From: Agrocybe praecox
Lineage: Eukaryota; Basidiomycota; Agaricomycetes; Agaricales; Agrocybaceae
Direction: 5' to 3'
NCBI GenBank assembly: GCA_964017145.1
Contig: OZ024844.1
Coordinates: forward strand, 2,046,001-2,110,000
Length of the DNA: 64,000 bases
Numbering within the stretch: position 1 is the first letter of the stretch; the number at the start of each line of letters is the position of its first letter. Shown here one piece after another: positions 1 to 11,836 of the stretch. Below the pieces are notes generated by a model. It was not told the DNA's origin, searched no databases, and saw nothing but the letters and a program-made list of their open reading frames with translations. Made by a program: the position numbers and the translations under genes.

Positions 1-965
1 GAGACGCGTGCTCTATTGCAGGATCTGAAAGAGCGCATTCGGGCTATGGAGAATACGCCCTCCAGACAGGATGCTCAACTGCGAAATAATCGAGTGAGTT
101 GCATAATGACTTGTGAAGATTCAATTACACTCAGAGAGGCTGTGATGCCATTAATAGTTAGCTCTTCTTCGTACAAAATTTATGGAGGCTATTCAGGACT
201 ACCAACGGGAGGAACAAGAGAGCCGCGCTAAAGCTAAGCAGAGAGTCGAGAGGCAGTTATTAATTGGTACGTCGCATAAAAGACTCATTGTCCTATCCGC
301 CGCTTAAGAGCTGCAGTCAAACCGGACGCAACTCGCGAAGAAATTGCTACTGCAGTGGAGGGCGGTGGACAGCAAATATTTGCTCAAGCTGTATGCACCA
401 TCAATGTATATCAATTAGCTATACACTGACTAATTATGACAGCTAACCACTTCTCATCGTTATGGAGAATCTCGGGCTGCGTATAGGGAAGTTCAGGAAA
501 GACAGGAAGACTTGAAGAGGGTCGAGCGTACATTGGCGGAGTTGGCCCAGTTGTTTTCAGATGTATGTCTCTCTTTGCGATGGATAGTACCCTCTGTCCG
601 CGTCTAAATTGGCATTGCTGCACATTTAGATGGCGGTCATGATAGAACAACAGGACACCGTTATCAAGAATGTGGAGCACACTGCCCAGGGCGTAAGCGA
701 CGACACACAAAATGCGTATGTACACAAGACATGAATCATTGCATTTCTACTAAAGTAGGGCCCTCCCTTTTGCAGTTTGGGCCAGACTGAAATCGCGGTA
801 AAACATGGTAATTAATATCTGCGTCTCTCCTGTCACTAAACTAACGCCACGCATCTAGCGAGATCTTACCGTAGAGGCCGATGGATATGTTTTTTCATCT
901 TCCTTGCGGTGATATGCATCCTCGCTTTGGTATTAGGGCTCGTATTTGGAACCAAAAAACATTAA
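1..965 (+). CDS. Plasma-membrane syntaxin (Qa-SNARE, Sso1/Sso2-like), 5' truncated
   Basis: The reading frame is already open at the first base, so the N-terminus lies outside the window. Visible exons encode the end of the Habc region (AIQDYQREEQESRAKAKQR), a linker, the SNARE helix with a Gln-containing zero layer (MAVMIEQQDTVIKNVEHTAQ), and a C-terminal membrane anchor (WICFFIFLAVICILALVLG) followed by GTKKH and a stop. This is the order of a Qa-SNARE such as yeast Sso1, which pairs with Sec9 and Snc proteins to fuse secretory vesicles with the plasma membrane. At least five introns are needed: donors near 94, 271, 391, 559 and 717, with a last one between about 806 and 859. It converges on LCP5, with 194 bp between stops. 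Family assignment is secure; the exact Sso1 orthology is inferred. Confidence 0.9.
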
Positions 966-1159
966 GCGAATGTTTTAGTGGGGATCTTATCTTTCAGAGA
1001 CCATTTATTTATATCTTTGTGACATTGTTGTATGCACAGACATTGTACCTTATCTTTTTGTAGCTCATTAGGATTAACAATATAGATTGATTGTATTCTA
1101 TGGCATTATGACGAAGATACTTTCCTTCTAATCGAAGGTGTGCGACAGGACTGATGTCT

Positions 1160-2430
1160 CTAATTTGCTGGTCGCCGTTTTGCCAATTTTTTCTTGGCTA
1201 CTTTTGTTTCCAACTCGAAGCGACTCCTCTTCTTCATCCTAGGAGCATCTATGATTTCGTCGTCGGCATCTGCGTCACGTTTTCTCGACTCGCCACGACT
1301 TCTTGAAAGAACATCCATCTTCTTCCCACGTTGGCGAAGTTCTTCATACCCGTCTCCCTGGCTGCGACCTCCTGTGACTCTGCTGACGCTTCGGAGGACA
1401 TCACCGAATTCATCCTCAAGACCACCGGCTCTTCTTCTGCCTCTGGAGGACGTACCACCCCCGAGGTCACCACCCAAAGCCAAATCTTCCTCATCCCTAG
1501 CACGCTGTCTTGCTTCACTCTTTTTCATAACAATGCGAGTGAAGTTTTCTTCTTCGAATTCTTTGACGCGTTTGAGATATTGAGCACGACCTGATGCTAA
1601 TCCGGGAGTTCCACCCAGACCGCTCGTCGATTCAACATAAGGTCGAGAAGGATCGGCATCGAGATTTGAGAGTGCAGAAGGCACAGGAGGTCGGTCGCGA
1701 CGGGATTTGTTCTTTGACTTCTCCGCGTAAGGCATAGGAGCCAATCGTGGAGGGCGATAAATTCCATCACCTTCTGTTGGGTCATATTTTTCATATTCCG
1801 GTTCTCCTTGCCCTGCAGCTGTAGGTTCGTCATTGCTTTGCATCAGTGACATGGGATTGGGTTTGAAAGCAAGAGGATCTGCGATGATAGGCGAGTGAGC
1901 TTCATGGTCTTACACAAGTTCAGAAAAAAAGCGTACCATCTGTGACCGCTTTTTGAGCTGTCTCGTCGGACAGTCGGACGAGCTTGTCTATCTGGTAGCG
2001 CATTTTACTTTCAAGAACCTCGACTTTCTCGAGAACGATGCGGTTTTCAATCATCGAGTCCACCAGGTCACCCGGAGAATTACCACGGGCAGCTCGATCC
2101 TTGGCGCTGAATGGTTCTGAGGGAGACGACCGTTCTTCCATAGAGTTTCCCACGAGGCGATGTGAGGTAACCAAGACGAGAGATTTGAGGTAGGAGAGCA
2201 ATACATGGTGTTTCAAGGAAAGAAGTGATATGCCGTTTGTGACGTTCAAGTCTTGTTTACTGAGAAACTAAGAATCAGTTATTCATTAGACTTTAACGGA
2301 GAAAAAAAAGAGATTTGCATACTCAGAGTTTTTCCTGACGGTCTGCAAGGCGCTCCTGGCAGCAGACAAACTGTTGGTCATTGTTTCGAGGACCTCGACA
2401 AAGTCTTGAGACTGAGGGATGGGATCCATG
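1160..2430 (-). CDS. LCP5: Sas10/Utp3/Lcp5-family protein (LCP5/neuroguidin), rRNA processing
   Basis: This is a three-exon gene of about 380 residues. Exon 1 starts at the ATG at 2430 (MDPIPQSQDFVEVLETM). A short intron ends just before KQDLNVTNGISLLSLKHHVL, the Sas10/C1D helical signature. The second intron (about 1856-1926) leads into a long basic and acidic tail ending KKKLAKRRPAN. The central segment VLEKVEVLESKMRYQIDKL is characteristic of Lcp5/neuroguidin, a small-subunit-processome factor required for early pre-rRNA cleavages in the nucleolus. The tail has the expected PRLAPMPY-like motif around residue 170 and basic nuclear or nucleolar targeting runs near the end. The gene diverges from the T5orf172 gene across 354 bp. 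Confidence 0.88.
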
Positions 2431-2784
2431 CTGGTGGTTGAAAGGAAAGAAAGAACAAATCAGCATTTGTCCGATCACTTTCGATCCAAATTGATCGGTA
2501 TCAGTTAACGGTTTTCTAGGCCGCCGCTCGATGAGCGTAGTGCGTTGCATCAACGTTTTCAGAGCCCAGTGCATTTCATCACAGACAAGATAAAAAATAA
2601 AAACATACTTTTTTTACATGATGGTTGAAAAAAAGGAAGCCAACTCAGTTTTTATAGGGCTTCTAGCTGTCATCTCACGCTCTTTGTCCGCAGCCGTGGC
2701 GCTGCCGCCGCTTAGATGACTCCCCGACTTCAAAGTACTGTAATCCTTAAGTACTACAATGCATTGTGATTCAAATCAACCATC
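2431..2784. promoter_or_regulatory. Divergent intergenic region between LCP5 and the T5orf172 gene
   Basis: These 354 bp lie between two start codons pointing away from each other and must hold both promoters. I see A/T runs around 2590-2635 and a GC-rich patch near 2695-2715, but no clear TATA box and no open frame of note. Confidence 0.5.
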
Positions 2785-4434
2785 ATGTCTGGTTTCGACT
2801 CTCTCAAGGAAGCTGCTAAGGACAAGGCCAGGCATAAGGGTCACAAACTCTTGAACAAGTTGTTCGGACCTGACACTGTGAGTAGAGGTCCCTCCATCGG
2901 CGACTCCTCTGACCACCGCTACTCCAGAAACCAGAAGTGCCACTCAAACCTCAGTCGTCGAAGCCATCCAAGAATTCCAATGAGGATGCGGATAGTATAG
3001 TTGCTGCTCTCAACGAATTTCACCTTTCCAATCAGAGTTCTAAGCCGTCGAGCTCCTTTGTAGGCGGATTTCACTTGGGAAATTCTCCAGTTCAAGGAAA
3101 CACAAGTCTTGGTATCCCACAGCAACATGGCATCCATAGTACATCTGCGCCCAATCTTTCAAAGCCATTAGCCATGCCTACACCTTTCTTAGATTATCCA
3201 CAGTCGCTGACTATGCAAATGGCACTGATGTCGGACACAAGTATCTCTACGGCGAACCGACCGCACTCCAATCCGCAAGTTCCGACGACTTCCTCAAAGC
3301 TGTCTGCATCTCCTCCTCCCAGACGTACGGATGCCTCAGTGAGACCGAGCGCGTCGCCTATAAGTCGACGCACGAAGTCGGACTCGTCTGATTCTGTTAG
3401 TGTACTATCTGTATCATCTGCATCGCCTAAGCCTGGCCAAGAACAGTGCTCTGGAGTTACGAAGGCCGGTAAACGGTGCAATAGGATGGTTAAAGTCCGG
3501 CCTTCATTCCTGCACCTAATGTCCGACAACGACTCTGAAGAATCGATTCATATCTACTGTTTTCAACATAGAAAGGAAATACTAGGTTCATCGGGTTTCT
3601 ATTCCCATGAAAACCGTGAATTTGTAGAATTTAAAGGTGCATTCCTTTGGATCCGATATGGTTATGTGCAGCATTCTGACATACAATCCCATTCATTTAG
3701 GTTGGATACCCTCGCATTTACAGCTGGAGACACAAGCCGCTTTACGCGTTGAAATGGAGAAACCTCGATCGAAATCGGATGTACATGGATACATCTATTG
3801 TTATGAAATACGGGGTGAGTAATACATGCTTCATTTAACGGGTATGAACTCTACTGAGCAAACAACGAAGACGATAATACGAAAACCGTCAAGCTCAAAG
3901 TTGGTCGAACCGTAAATTTAGTCAAGAGGATAGATCAATGGGGAAAGCAATGTGGATCAAAGGAACCAATTCTTAGAGGAAGATACCCCCCAGACAATAA
4001 CGGCGAGGCAACGAGTCTTATGAAAGGCGTGGTCAAAGCTGGGGAGAAGAGCAAATGGTGTCACCGTCTCGGTACGCACACTTTTTACCATGACCACAGG
4101 ATGGCTAGTCTTACGTCCGCACACAGAGAGACTTATTCATATCGAACTCTCTGACCTTGTGTCTTCTGCTATATACCTCGATTCTGCGTGGCCAGATATA
4201 GATGTAGCATCTGAGGCGGAATCCACAACGTCCATATCGTCTAGTGGGAGAAGAATTTCCACCAGTAAAGTCAACGGTGTTGAGGTTAAACGTTGTCCGG
4301 ATTGTGGAAGTGTCCACAAAGAAATCTTTGAATTTCAAAGGTGGACGAAAGGGCCAAATAAAGGCAGAGAATGGGACAATCTCGTCAAGCCCGTTATTGA
4401 ACGGTGGGGAAAGTTTGTCGAAATCTACCTCTAG
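2785..4434 (+). CDS. T5orf172/DUF1766 (GIY-YIG-like) domain protein, Mug113-like
   Basis: The N-terminal exon reads MSGFDSLKEAAKDKARHKGH and is followed by a long Ser/Pro-rich region with no predicted fold (roughly residues 40-200). Next comes the Cys motif QCSGVTKAGKRCNRMV and later CFQH, then the signature HGYIYCYEIR ... KVGRTVNLVKRIDQW of the T5orf172/DUF1766 family, a GIY-YIG-related fold. The C-terminal part adds a CPDCGSVHKEIFEF zinc-ribbon-like pair and a WGKFVEIYL end. The fungal family includes S. pombe meiotically up-regulated gene 113; biochemical activity is not established, and nuclease activity is only suggested by the fold. Introns occur near 2880-2935, 3610-3700, 3815-3865 and 4072-4122. 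Start and stop are clear; exact splice sites are approximate. Confidence 0.82.
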
Positions 4435-4740
4435 TAACGTTGTACACCGATAAGTGTTGTAAATTTCCTTCAAGCTGCGTTCCTTTCCGTTGTTCCCAGA
4501 GTACTATTAGTTGTTGTTTTATTTTTGGACATGTTGTTGTTCTTTGTACGTCACGTGTAGCTAGCAACAATGGAATTCTAAATTTAGCTCCCAGACATTA
4601 CTTATTGTTACTGTAACTTTGACCCTCCCCCATTGTCGCAAGAGTATAAAGACCATAAACAAAAATGCAGTCTCTGTATTTTCGCTACTTTTCCCCAACG
4701 TTGATCGTTCTTGCATTCCCTTCTTACAAACCACCATTAT
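4435..4740. promoter_or_regulatory. Promoter region of the cupredoxin gene
   Basis: Intergenic stretch of 306 bp with a TATAAA at 4645-4650, about 90 bp before the ATG, followed by a pyrimidine-rich leader (TTTTCGCTACTTTTCCCC). This is the layout of a strongly expressed fungal gene. Confidence 0.55.
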
Positions 4741-6016
4741 GTATCGCAGCACTTTTCTCTCCTCAATAATCCTAGGACTCGCCGTCCAAAATACACTTGC
4801 GGCAACAATCGATGTCACCGTAGGCGGTCCTGGTATCTTGCAGTACAACCCACCTTTTGTTGTATGTTTTCTCTCCAGCCACTCACGTACGAAAATTTAT
4901 GGCCTTTCGTTATCTTTCTAGAACGCCAATCCAGGAGATACCATTCAATTCATTTTCAAGCAGAAAAACCACACTGCGACTCAGTCTACATTTGAGAGCC
5001 CATGTGCAAAGTCAGCAACAGGATTTGACACAGGATTGTGAGCTTGGGCTTTTGTGTCTGTCTCGATAAATTTATTCATTATATTATCTCGTTGCCAGCA
5101 TCCCTGTAGCAGATTCCGAGACAGTGTTTCCTGTCGCTAAATTCTTAGTACCAGATACGAATCCTGTCTGGGTCTACTGTAGGCAAGCGAACCATTGCGA
5201 ACAGGGCATGGTGTTTGCAGTCAATCCGGGTGACAAGTTTGCCGCATTCCAAGCTGCCGCCAAAGGCGTTGCAGCACCAGGCACGAGTACTACTTCTGCG
5301 GCGACTGGTTTTACAACCGTCACAACTACCCCGACTGTCTCTGGATCCACTGCTCCAGCGACATACACGACAACTACATCATCATCGGCTCAGCCCTCCA
5401 CCTCCTCTGCCACGGGAGTTGACCATAAAATCATCGTTGGAGGGCCCGGTATTCTTGCATATAACCCATCAAATATCACAGCGCAGATTGGCGATACTGT
5501 CACCTTCGAGTTTCACCAGAAAAACCACACGGTTACGGCGAGTGCATTTGATACACCGTGCCGTGCTTTGTCTTCAACGAGTACCACTGGGCAACTTGGC
5601 TTCGATTCTGGATTGTGCGTATCTCTCAATCCTGTATAGAAAAACTACAAACTGATATACATTCTCAATACAGTATGGCTGTTGCCGATGATGCTACGGA
5701 TTTCCCAACGTTTACCGTTCGCATTAACGATGTAAATGCATAAACCCGTCCCATGTTTGCGCTGTGACTGATCTCCGTTTCATAGACAAACCCAGTCTGG
5801 GCATACTGCCGACAGGCGAACCACTGTGGCTCTGGAATGGTTTTCTCCGTCAACGCTATCGAGACAGGCCCGAAGAATTTCTCGGCTTTCCAAGATTTGG
5901 CCAAGCAGCAAAACGGGACCACCACCCCACCTAATTCTGGTTCTGTGATCTCCTCTGTGCCTTCTTACACCACATTTATCGTTGCGGCTGCTTCCATTTT
6001 CATCTTCTTTGTTTGA
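4741..6016 (+). CDS. Secreted serine/threonine-rich protein with two cupredoxin domains
   Basis: The protein is about 345 residues. It starts with a signal peptide (MYRSTFLSSIILGLAVQNTL, cleavage likely after ALAA-like residues). It then carries two plastocyanin-like domains separated by a low-complexity Thr/Ser/Ala linker, and ends in a hydrophobic C-terminus (TTFIVAAASIFIFF), probably a GPI signal or membrane anchor. Each domain opens with VGGPGIL.YNP, has QKNHT and closes with VWxYCRQANHCxxGMVF, so the four type-1 copper ligands (His, Cys, His, Met) are present in both copies. Such extracellular fungal cupredoxins are common at cell walls and appressoria; electron transfer or copper binding is inferred from the ligands, and the substrate is unknown. 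Four to five short introns interrupt it, two of them at matching positions in the two domains, which supports internal duplication. Confidence 0.88.
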
Positions 6017-6405
6017 CGACCGTCACCTCTGACCTGGACTTATTTGACTTTCGTTTTTGATGATGATCATGCTCCCTGGAGGATGTTCTTACCTTCGTTT
6101 TATTTACGACCAACGACTTCACGAAGCCATACATTGCCATTACGTCTATTGTTCTAGTATAATTCTTACCTTTCGGTGTATAATTTTGTGTATCATAAAT
6201 CATGTAACCCGTTATACATTCAAATTCCGATAGATTGATCCAATTTCGTATGTTTTGGGACAAGCTCATCTAATCTAATCACTGTGTCAGTGTCTTGATC
6301 AATCAGCTCATTAACAAGTCGCTTTCGACCTGGCCTGATCTTCCTTTCTTTTCCACCGTTTCGACTTATTGCAAACCCGACAATTACTCTTTGAATATAC
6401 CCAAC
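6017..6405. other. Intergenic region, cupredoxin 3' end to PDCD5 promoter
   Basis: 389 bp between two genes on the same strand. It holds the AT-rich 3' flank of the cupredoxin gene and the upstream region of PDCD5. I see no convincing open frame, TATA box or repeat. Confidence 0.4.
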
Positions 6406-6945
6406 ATGGAAGGGCTTTCTACTTCGGCACCCGGAGGAGGCGGTCAACAGCAGTCGAATGAAGAAGCTCAACTCAAGAGGGAGCAGGAAGAGCAAATGCG
6501 TCGAGATCTGCTCAGCACGATCCTAGATAGTGGTGCAAGGGAGAGATGTATGTAATAACTACGCTTAGTTCTCACTCACGAGAGAAAGAGTCCCCTTTCC
6601 ACAGTATCTCGCATAGCGCTCGTTAGTTCCGAGAGATCGAAACAAATTGAAGCCATTCTTATCAGGATGGCGCAGTCTGGTCAACTCAAAGGACGAGTCA
6701 GCGAAGAGCAGCTAATCGACCTTCTTAATCAGGCGAGTCCGGGTATAGCTATTATTGACCAGTTCCCCTAATATCGTTCGTAGATGGAGGAAGTTCAAGG
6801 AAAATCGGGAAGTCAAAAACCCACTATTGTGGTGCGTGCTTGGAGTTTTCTCTTTTCTTTTTTTCTTTTACGATGTATTTGACTTATATCTCGCCAGTAT
6901 CATCGAAGGAAGGGTCTAGACCTAGACGACGATTTCGATATCTGA
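6406..6945 (+). CDS. PDCD5-family DNA-binding / prefoldin-associated protein
   Basis: Small protein of about 120 residues in four exons. Exon 1 (MEGLSTSAPGGGGQQQSNEE) leads to a basic/acidic helix, KREQEEQMRRDLLSTILDSG. After an intron the frame continues as RERLSRIALVSSERSKQIEA, the core PDCD5/TFAR19 signature, then GRVSEEQLIDLLNQMEEVQG, and ends RRKGLDLDDDFDI. The family is conserved from archaea to man. The human protein acts in apoptosis and with the CCT chaperonin, and the yeast homologue (Ymr074c) is DNA-binding. A split Leu codon (T|TA) across the first intron restores the family's ARxRLSRIALV motif, which supports the splice. The stop lies 65 bp from the end of PAN2 on the other strand. 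Confidence 0.9.
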
Positions 6946-7010
6946 ATTTCATTTCCATTTCTTTTAACGGAGACATATATATATGCTCTAAAGATCTATC
7001 GCTAGAGATT

Positions 7011-10000
7011 GCTATCTACGTTTGACCCATCGGTCAGAGTTGGTGGTTTGAAGCCCTGAACCAGACACTGAGCTTTGCATAGGGATACAGAGCAAAAACT
7101 ATACGCACAAGTGCACGTCCTTCCCTGTAAATTTCTTCAAGCTTCTCATCGAACACGCCACGCTCTTCAAAATCCTGATAGGCATTATACAGTCTCAGAG
7201 CCGAGCGAGCATCTTCTATCGAGTCGTGCGTATCGGTTTGAATGTGTTCTCCCAAAATGTACCAAGAAAGGAATCTCAATGACAAACGGCGCTGTCGGGC
7301 TTTGAGGAAGTACAAATCTACGGTATCAATCACCTGTTCAGGAGGGACATAGATATCTTGTTGCATTTAGTATATCATTACCGCAGATATAACGGGCGAC
7401 AGCTTACTGATTATGCGGAAGTCTTTTGAAAGTCCATGGCCGATGAAAATACATCCACAGTCAACGAGGAGACGAAGCTTCTTGTATACGATCTTGAGAG
7501 GGGTTAATGTGTACTTCGAGAGCAAAGGGTCCAGATCACCGACTTCATTCTTGCATCAATGGCACAAACATATTGATCAATATCGAAAAAAAACTCACAT
7601 TTAATCCCAGAAAATTCGGTGAGATAGTCTACTATTACCTCACTCGTGTGTATGTGATCATCTATCAAGGGCACTCCTGCACGAGGACCATTTCCACGAA
7701 GTACTGAAACGCGCGCTAGGCTGAGCCTTGCGGGTCTCAGCACTTTCTTTATGCCATCAGAGCGGAACTCAGTTTCTTCCTGTATTTTCAACGTCGTTAA
7801 GGTGCCTTTTCACCTCCAGAAAATATAAACCAAACCTGCTGCATCGAAACAAACTCAGCATCTATGGCGACGAGTGTACCAGGCTTTGGTAATTCATCTG
7901 GCCGTAAGAATTCGTGCTTAATGAAGTTTCTATCCCGATTACTAGAAAAGAAGTTCGTCAGACGTTGGAAAGGCAATGAATCGCACAAATAACTCACATT
8001 GAAATGGAAGTATCCTTGCTCAAAATACCCGGGTCGAGTTGATACCTCGCGTTATTGAATTTGACGGTATCCTTCAAATCCGCCCGCTCGAAGTAAACGA
8101 TTGCAGGTACCTGTAGAATGTCATTGAAGAATCATGGATCTTTTGACCATAAGTCATACCTTCCACTTGTCACGGAAACTCAAAGCTTCTTCTTGCGAAA
8201 TATTGGTCACAGAGAAGTCGTTGAATAAATACCAAGGGCTTGATGATGCCCGCTCTTCTACTTCCGGCACTAATCGAGTTTAGATTAGAAGATTTGTATA
8301 AGGCGAGAGTCCTTCGTGTACGAATGCTTACCTTTCACAAGAGAGACTAAGTGTGACTTGTGGTTCTTTTGAGATATCTTTACAACGAGCGCCTAATAAT
8401 CAAAACGCCTTAATGAGTATGAATTTGCTGACGTGGAAAACTATTACACACTCGTATATTGTAATGGACTTCTTCGGGATCGTCCATGCCATTTACTTGG
8501 CCGCGTAATACAATATTGGGCTGTAAAAATGCCGAGTTCCGGAAATCTTGCCAAAATGTGAAGTGTTCTTCACTGTACACCGAGGCATTGATGGCCAGAA
8601 TCGGAGGGAGTTGACGAGAGGATGTAGACCTTCGAGATAGATGGAAGCTGTATTGCTTGCAAGACTGGCATATAGTCTTATTGGTTATTTGTCGGAACAA
8701 AGAACCTTGTATGATGCTACTCAAATCTGGACCTTGAGTGGTATTTGTCAACGTCTAAAAAAGGGTAGGTGATTTTTCTTAGAAGGGACATCATGGGAAG
8801 AAAAAGAGAAACTCACCCTCGGTGGGTAAATTAAGTCGATGACGTGAGATAAATGGTGTTTTTCCTGCACGACTTTACAATTCGAACAAAGAACTACGTT
8901 CTTTCCACTGATACCTAGGAGGTGTGATATTGGAGATGCTTGGGACAATGTGGGCGACGTGAAAGACAGGACATTAGTATTCCTGCCTTCATTTCCCAAA
9001 TGATCGATGAGAAACCTATGGAACGTCTGTATCTTCTGGGCGTAATCGATTTCAAGACCCTCTCTACCATAGTCCATGAGCTCTATAGCATTCGAAGCTA
9101 ATATGAATGGTTAGTTGGATGTTCCTAATTGAAACACTGTTAATAACCTTGGGCTAAGACGCCTACAGTTTTGCAGAAATTACTAGCTTGACAATTCGTT
9201 CCGTGAGCATCTTCTATCATGCGCGAGACAAAACCTAGTTCACACAGAAGGCAGTGTTCTCTAGGACAGTTAATGGTTATGTGTCCTTTGGCCAACTGTC
9301 GAATAGGTTGAATGTAATGCATGACCTGGATGAGCGAATTGGTGTAAGAATGCAATATATGGGTCTCGAGACCACTAAATTCGGTCTTGTTATAGAAACT
9401 GGTAAGAGTTTTCGTTCGTTAGAAAGCACTCAAGGCAGCAGCAGAGATTGTACAAACCCAAAATCAAAGTCTTCAATACCAAATTTCGAATATTCTATTT
9501 CAACACGACGATATATGCGCGGAATGTCATCGTTATCGTGGTCGAAGGAGTTTTCATCGGATCCTACCTAAGTCATTTTAACTGGCACGGAAGGAAGAAT
9601 GCAAGAAAGTGACCCACATCAGAAGGGCCTGCTTTACCGCTGCGGAAACGACCTACTTCCTTTCGTGGGACAGCTAGTGTTACGTTTCGGCGACCCCTTA
9701 GTTCTTTGGGTAAAGGTGCATATGCAATATTTTCATTATACTTCATGCTTGCTAGGATTTGTGCAGGGATTCGAGGCGGGGACGAAAAGCTGGAGCTTTT
9801 GGAATTCAAAGCAGATGGCCATGCGGATAAAAGTTGAGTGTCAAAGTAAGGCATGCCTATCGAGTTTAAAGGTCTAAAACGTCATAAGGCTCGTCAATTC
9901 AAGCATAATATTTAGTAGTCTCTTACGTTGACGCGGTCCAATGAATTTCTTCTTCAAGTGGTGCAGGTGTATCTGCCCAAGGAACAGGCTGGCCTTCGAA

Positions 10001-11123
10001 ACCATTGAACGGGATATCCCCATCTGCTTGAGACAAGAGGTGTACCATGCCGTCCGCGTCCCCAAATGCCATGTATGTTGCCGTTGGCGACATCGATGTA
10101 GCGGTTAGATATGACGAAATGTCCAGCTGAGAAAGACGTGAGTAGCATACACAGTATAAATCAGATACTACAAGTATTTACCTGATAGAATTCATTGGAA
10201 GCAGAAGGATTTGAAGCATCAACGATATTGATTAAGCCTTGATTTGAAATGACGGCCAAACTTGACGTTCGATTGGGAAGGGCATGAATGAATGTTGGTC
10301 CAGCAGAAAATGGTATTGGAGGCAAGGGTTTCATCGTACGTAAATCATATATTTTAACCAGGGGATCGAGGAATGGTCGAGATTGTCTATGGTCCACACA
10401 ATGAGCATATAGGAACATGCGTACCAAGCTATGAGACAAATACCTTTCTCCCATGCCAATGGTAAAAATAAAATTTCCCGATGTTTCTAGCGCCTGTATT
10501 GACCTCGCGTGTGCTTTCACGAAATTCTCAGACCCAGTCGACCTGCCCATCCCTGTCCTAGGGTCGTGAACACGGAGATAACCATCCGCTGAACCAGACA
10601 ATATCATAGAATGCGAAAGTTCCAGTTGGGTTAGAATTGCTGTAGTGGAGACCTTGCGCATCGCAGTGCCAGTGGCTGGGCTTAAAAATACCATTTCCAG
10701 ATTATCAAGAGATGCTACAAGGAAACTAGAGGAAGAAGGAGTGTTCGAGAACGTTACAACGTTGGCTGGCGACTGTCTGCGGAGATCTTTCAGCTACGCA
10801 ATATGACATGGGGCGTATTCTTACTTGAAGAACCATTTATTGACACCTCCTTTGGTCCATGATCCCAACCCATGATCCGAGTTCCCCAGTGCGCGAACAT
10901 AATTGTCTCCAACCACGATTTTTTTCACGCCAAGGTGACCACCCACACGAAAAGAGGGACCACTGATTCCTTGAGTCCCGAAGTAAGCTGTAATGGATCC
11001 AGAGTTGTGGCCAGCCCACAGAATATCCGATACTGGATCAAACGCCAAAGCACTGATGGGTTGCGGGAAGCCGTCCATTGACGCGCAGTCAATGGGGGTG
11101 ATGCTCTTGTATGAAGTAGTCAT
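7011..11123 (-). CDS. PAN2: PAN2, catalytic subunit of the PAN2-PAN3 poly(A) deadenylase
   Basis: This is a multi-exon gene of about 1,100 residues. The N-terminal WD40 region (about 11123-9960) contains PQPISALAFDPVSDILWAG and GSWTKGGVNKW. A linker and the catalytically dead ubiquitin-hydrolase-like domain follow (9360-8000, with CSNCKVVQEKHH and CQSCKQYSFH). Last comes a DEDDh exonuclease. Its acidic/His residues are visible: DAE at about 7850-7870, a DDH segment near 7660, GHGLSKDFRI near 7410-7445 with D, and HDSIEDAR at 7204-7230. PAN2 with PAN3 trims mRNA poly(A) tails early in cytoplasmic decay. The start at 11123 (MTTSYKSITPID) is preferred because it matches the family N-terminus; an in-frame upstream codon at 11207 exists but adds unrelated residues. 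The C-terminus is best modelled with a last intron giving REGRAL-GFKPPTL and a stop at 7011. Confidence 0.92.
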
Positions 11124-11836
11124 GTCTTTTGGTTTACAAAGGGGCAAACAGTCCTCGAGGGCGCTTCTTTGATGTTTATTGAGAGATGCGAACGGCCACT
11201 TATGCAAATAAGATATTGTGGTAAGCTCTTCCTTCGAATCTGGATATTAACCGAGCCTAGTCTGTTCAAGATAAGTAAATTAAAAGAGGACAGACGATCG
11301 TAGTATTGACTCAGCAGTGACTATGCCTCCATCCAGAGAATGTATGACCAGAGCAAAGGCGCGTCTTCAATATGGAAAGCAAAGAGTTGTGACTTAAGCG
11401 AGCCATCAGATCTGTTATGATGTAGGATTGGTTCCTCACTATGTACTTGTTCTAAAAACAGTTGTACATTCGAACGATAAACTCAGAAAATGACAGTGCA
11501 TCTGTAGTAATAAAACAAAGCAATGATAATACTCAATATTCAATCATGTCAATCCTATACAAGGCGAATCCGTAAGCGGTAGCATGTATTAGCCTATTAA
11601 TTAAACACTCAGGCCAACCTTCCACCAAATTATCCTGAGAACGCCCACTGATACGCTGTACACATGCCAAAGGATGTATAAGTGCAGTAGAATGGAGTAG
11701 GTAATCTTGATATACATATATAAATACAACAAAGTTCGTTGCAATAAACGGTAATAGCTCGTATAGTGAATAAAGAAAGTTGGAATTATGATAGAATATA
11801 GATTAAGCAATGCTTCTTGCAATGTGGTAATCCAAG
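11124..11836. other. Long intergenic stretch between PAN2 start and SOG2 stop
   Basis: 713 bp with no supportable gene. It should contain the PAN2 promoter and 5' UTR and the SOG2 3' UTR. The half next to SOG2 (11500-11800) is very AT-rich and has only short frames without ATG or family similarity. Confidence 0.45.

Noticed and set aside
1194..1583. 129-codon plus-strand frame
   Set aside because: Antisense to the LCP5 coding exon; low-complexity Ser/Pro/Arg composition mirrors the coding strand and no start context or family match.
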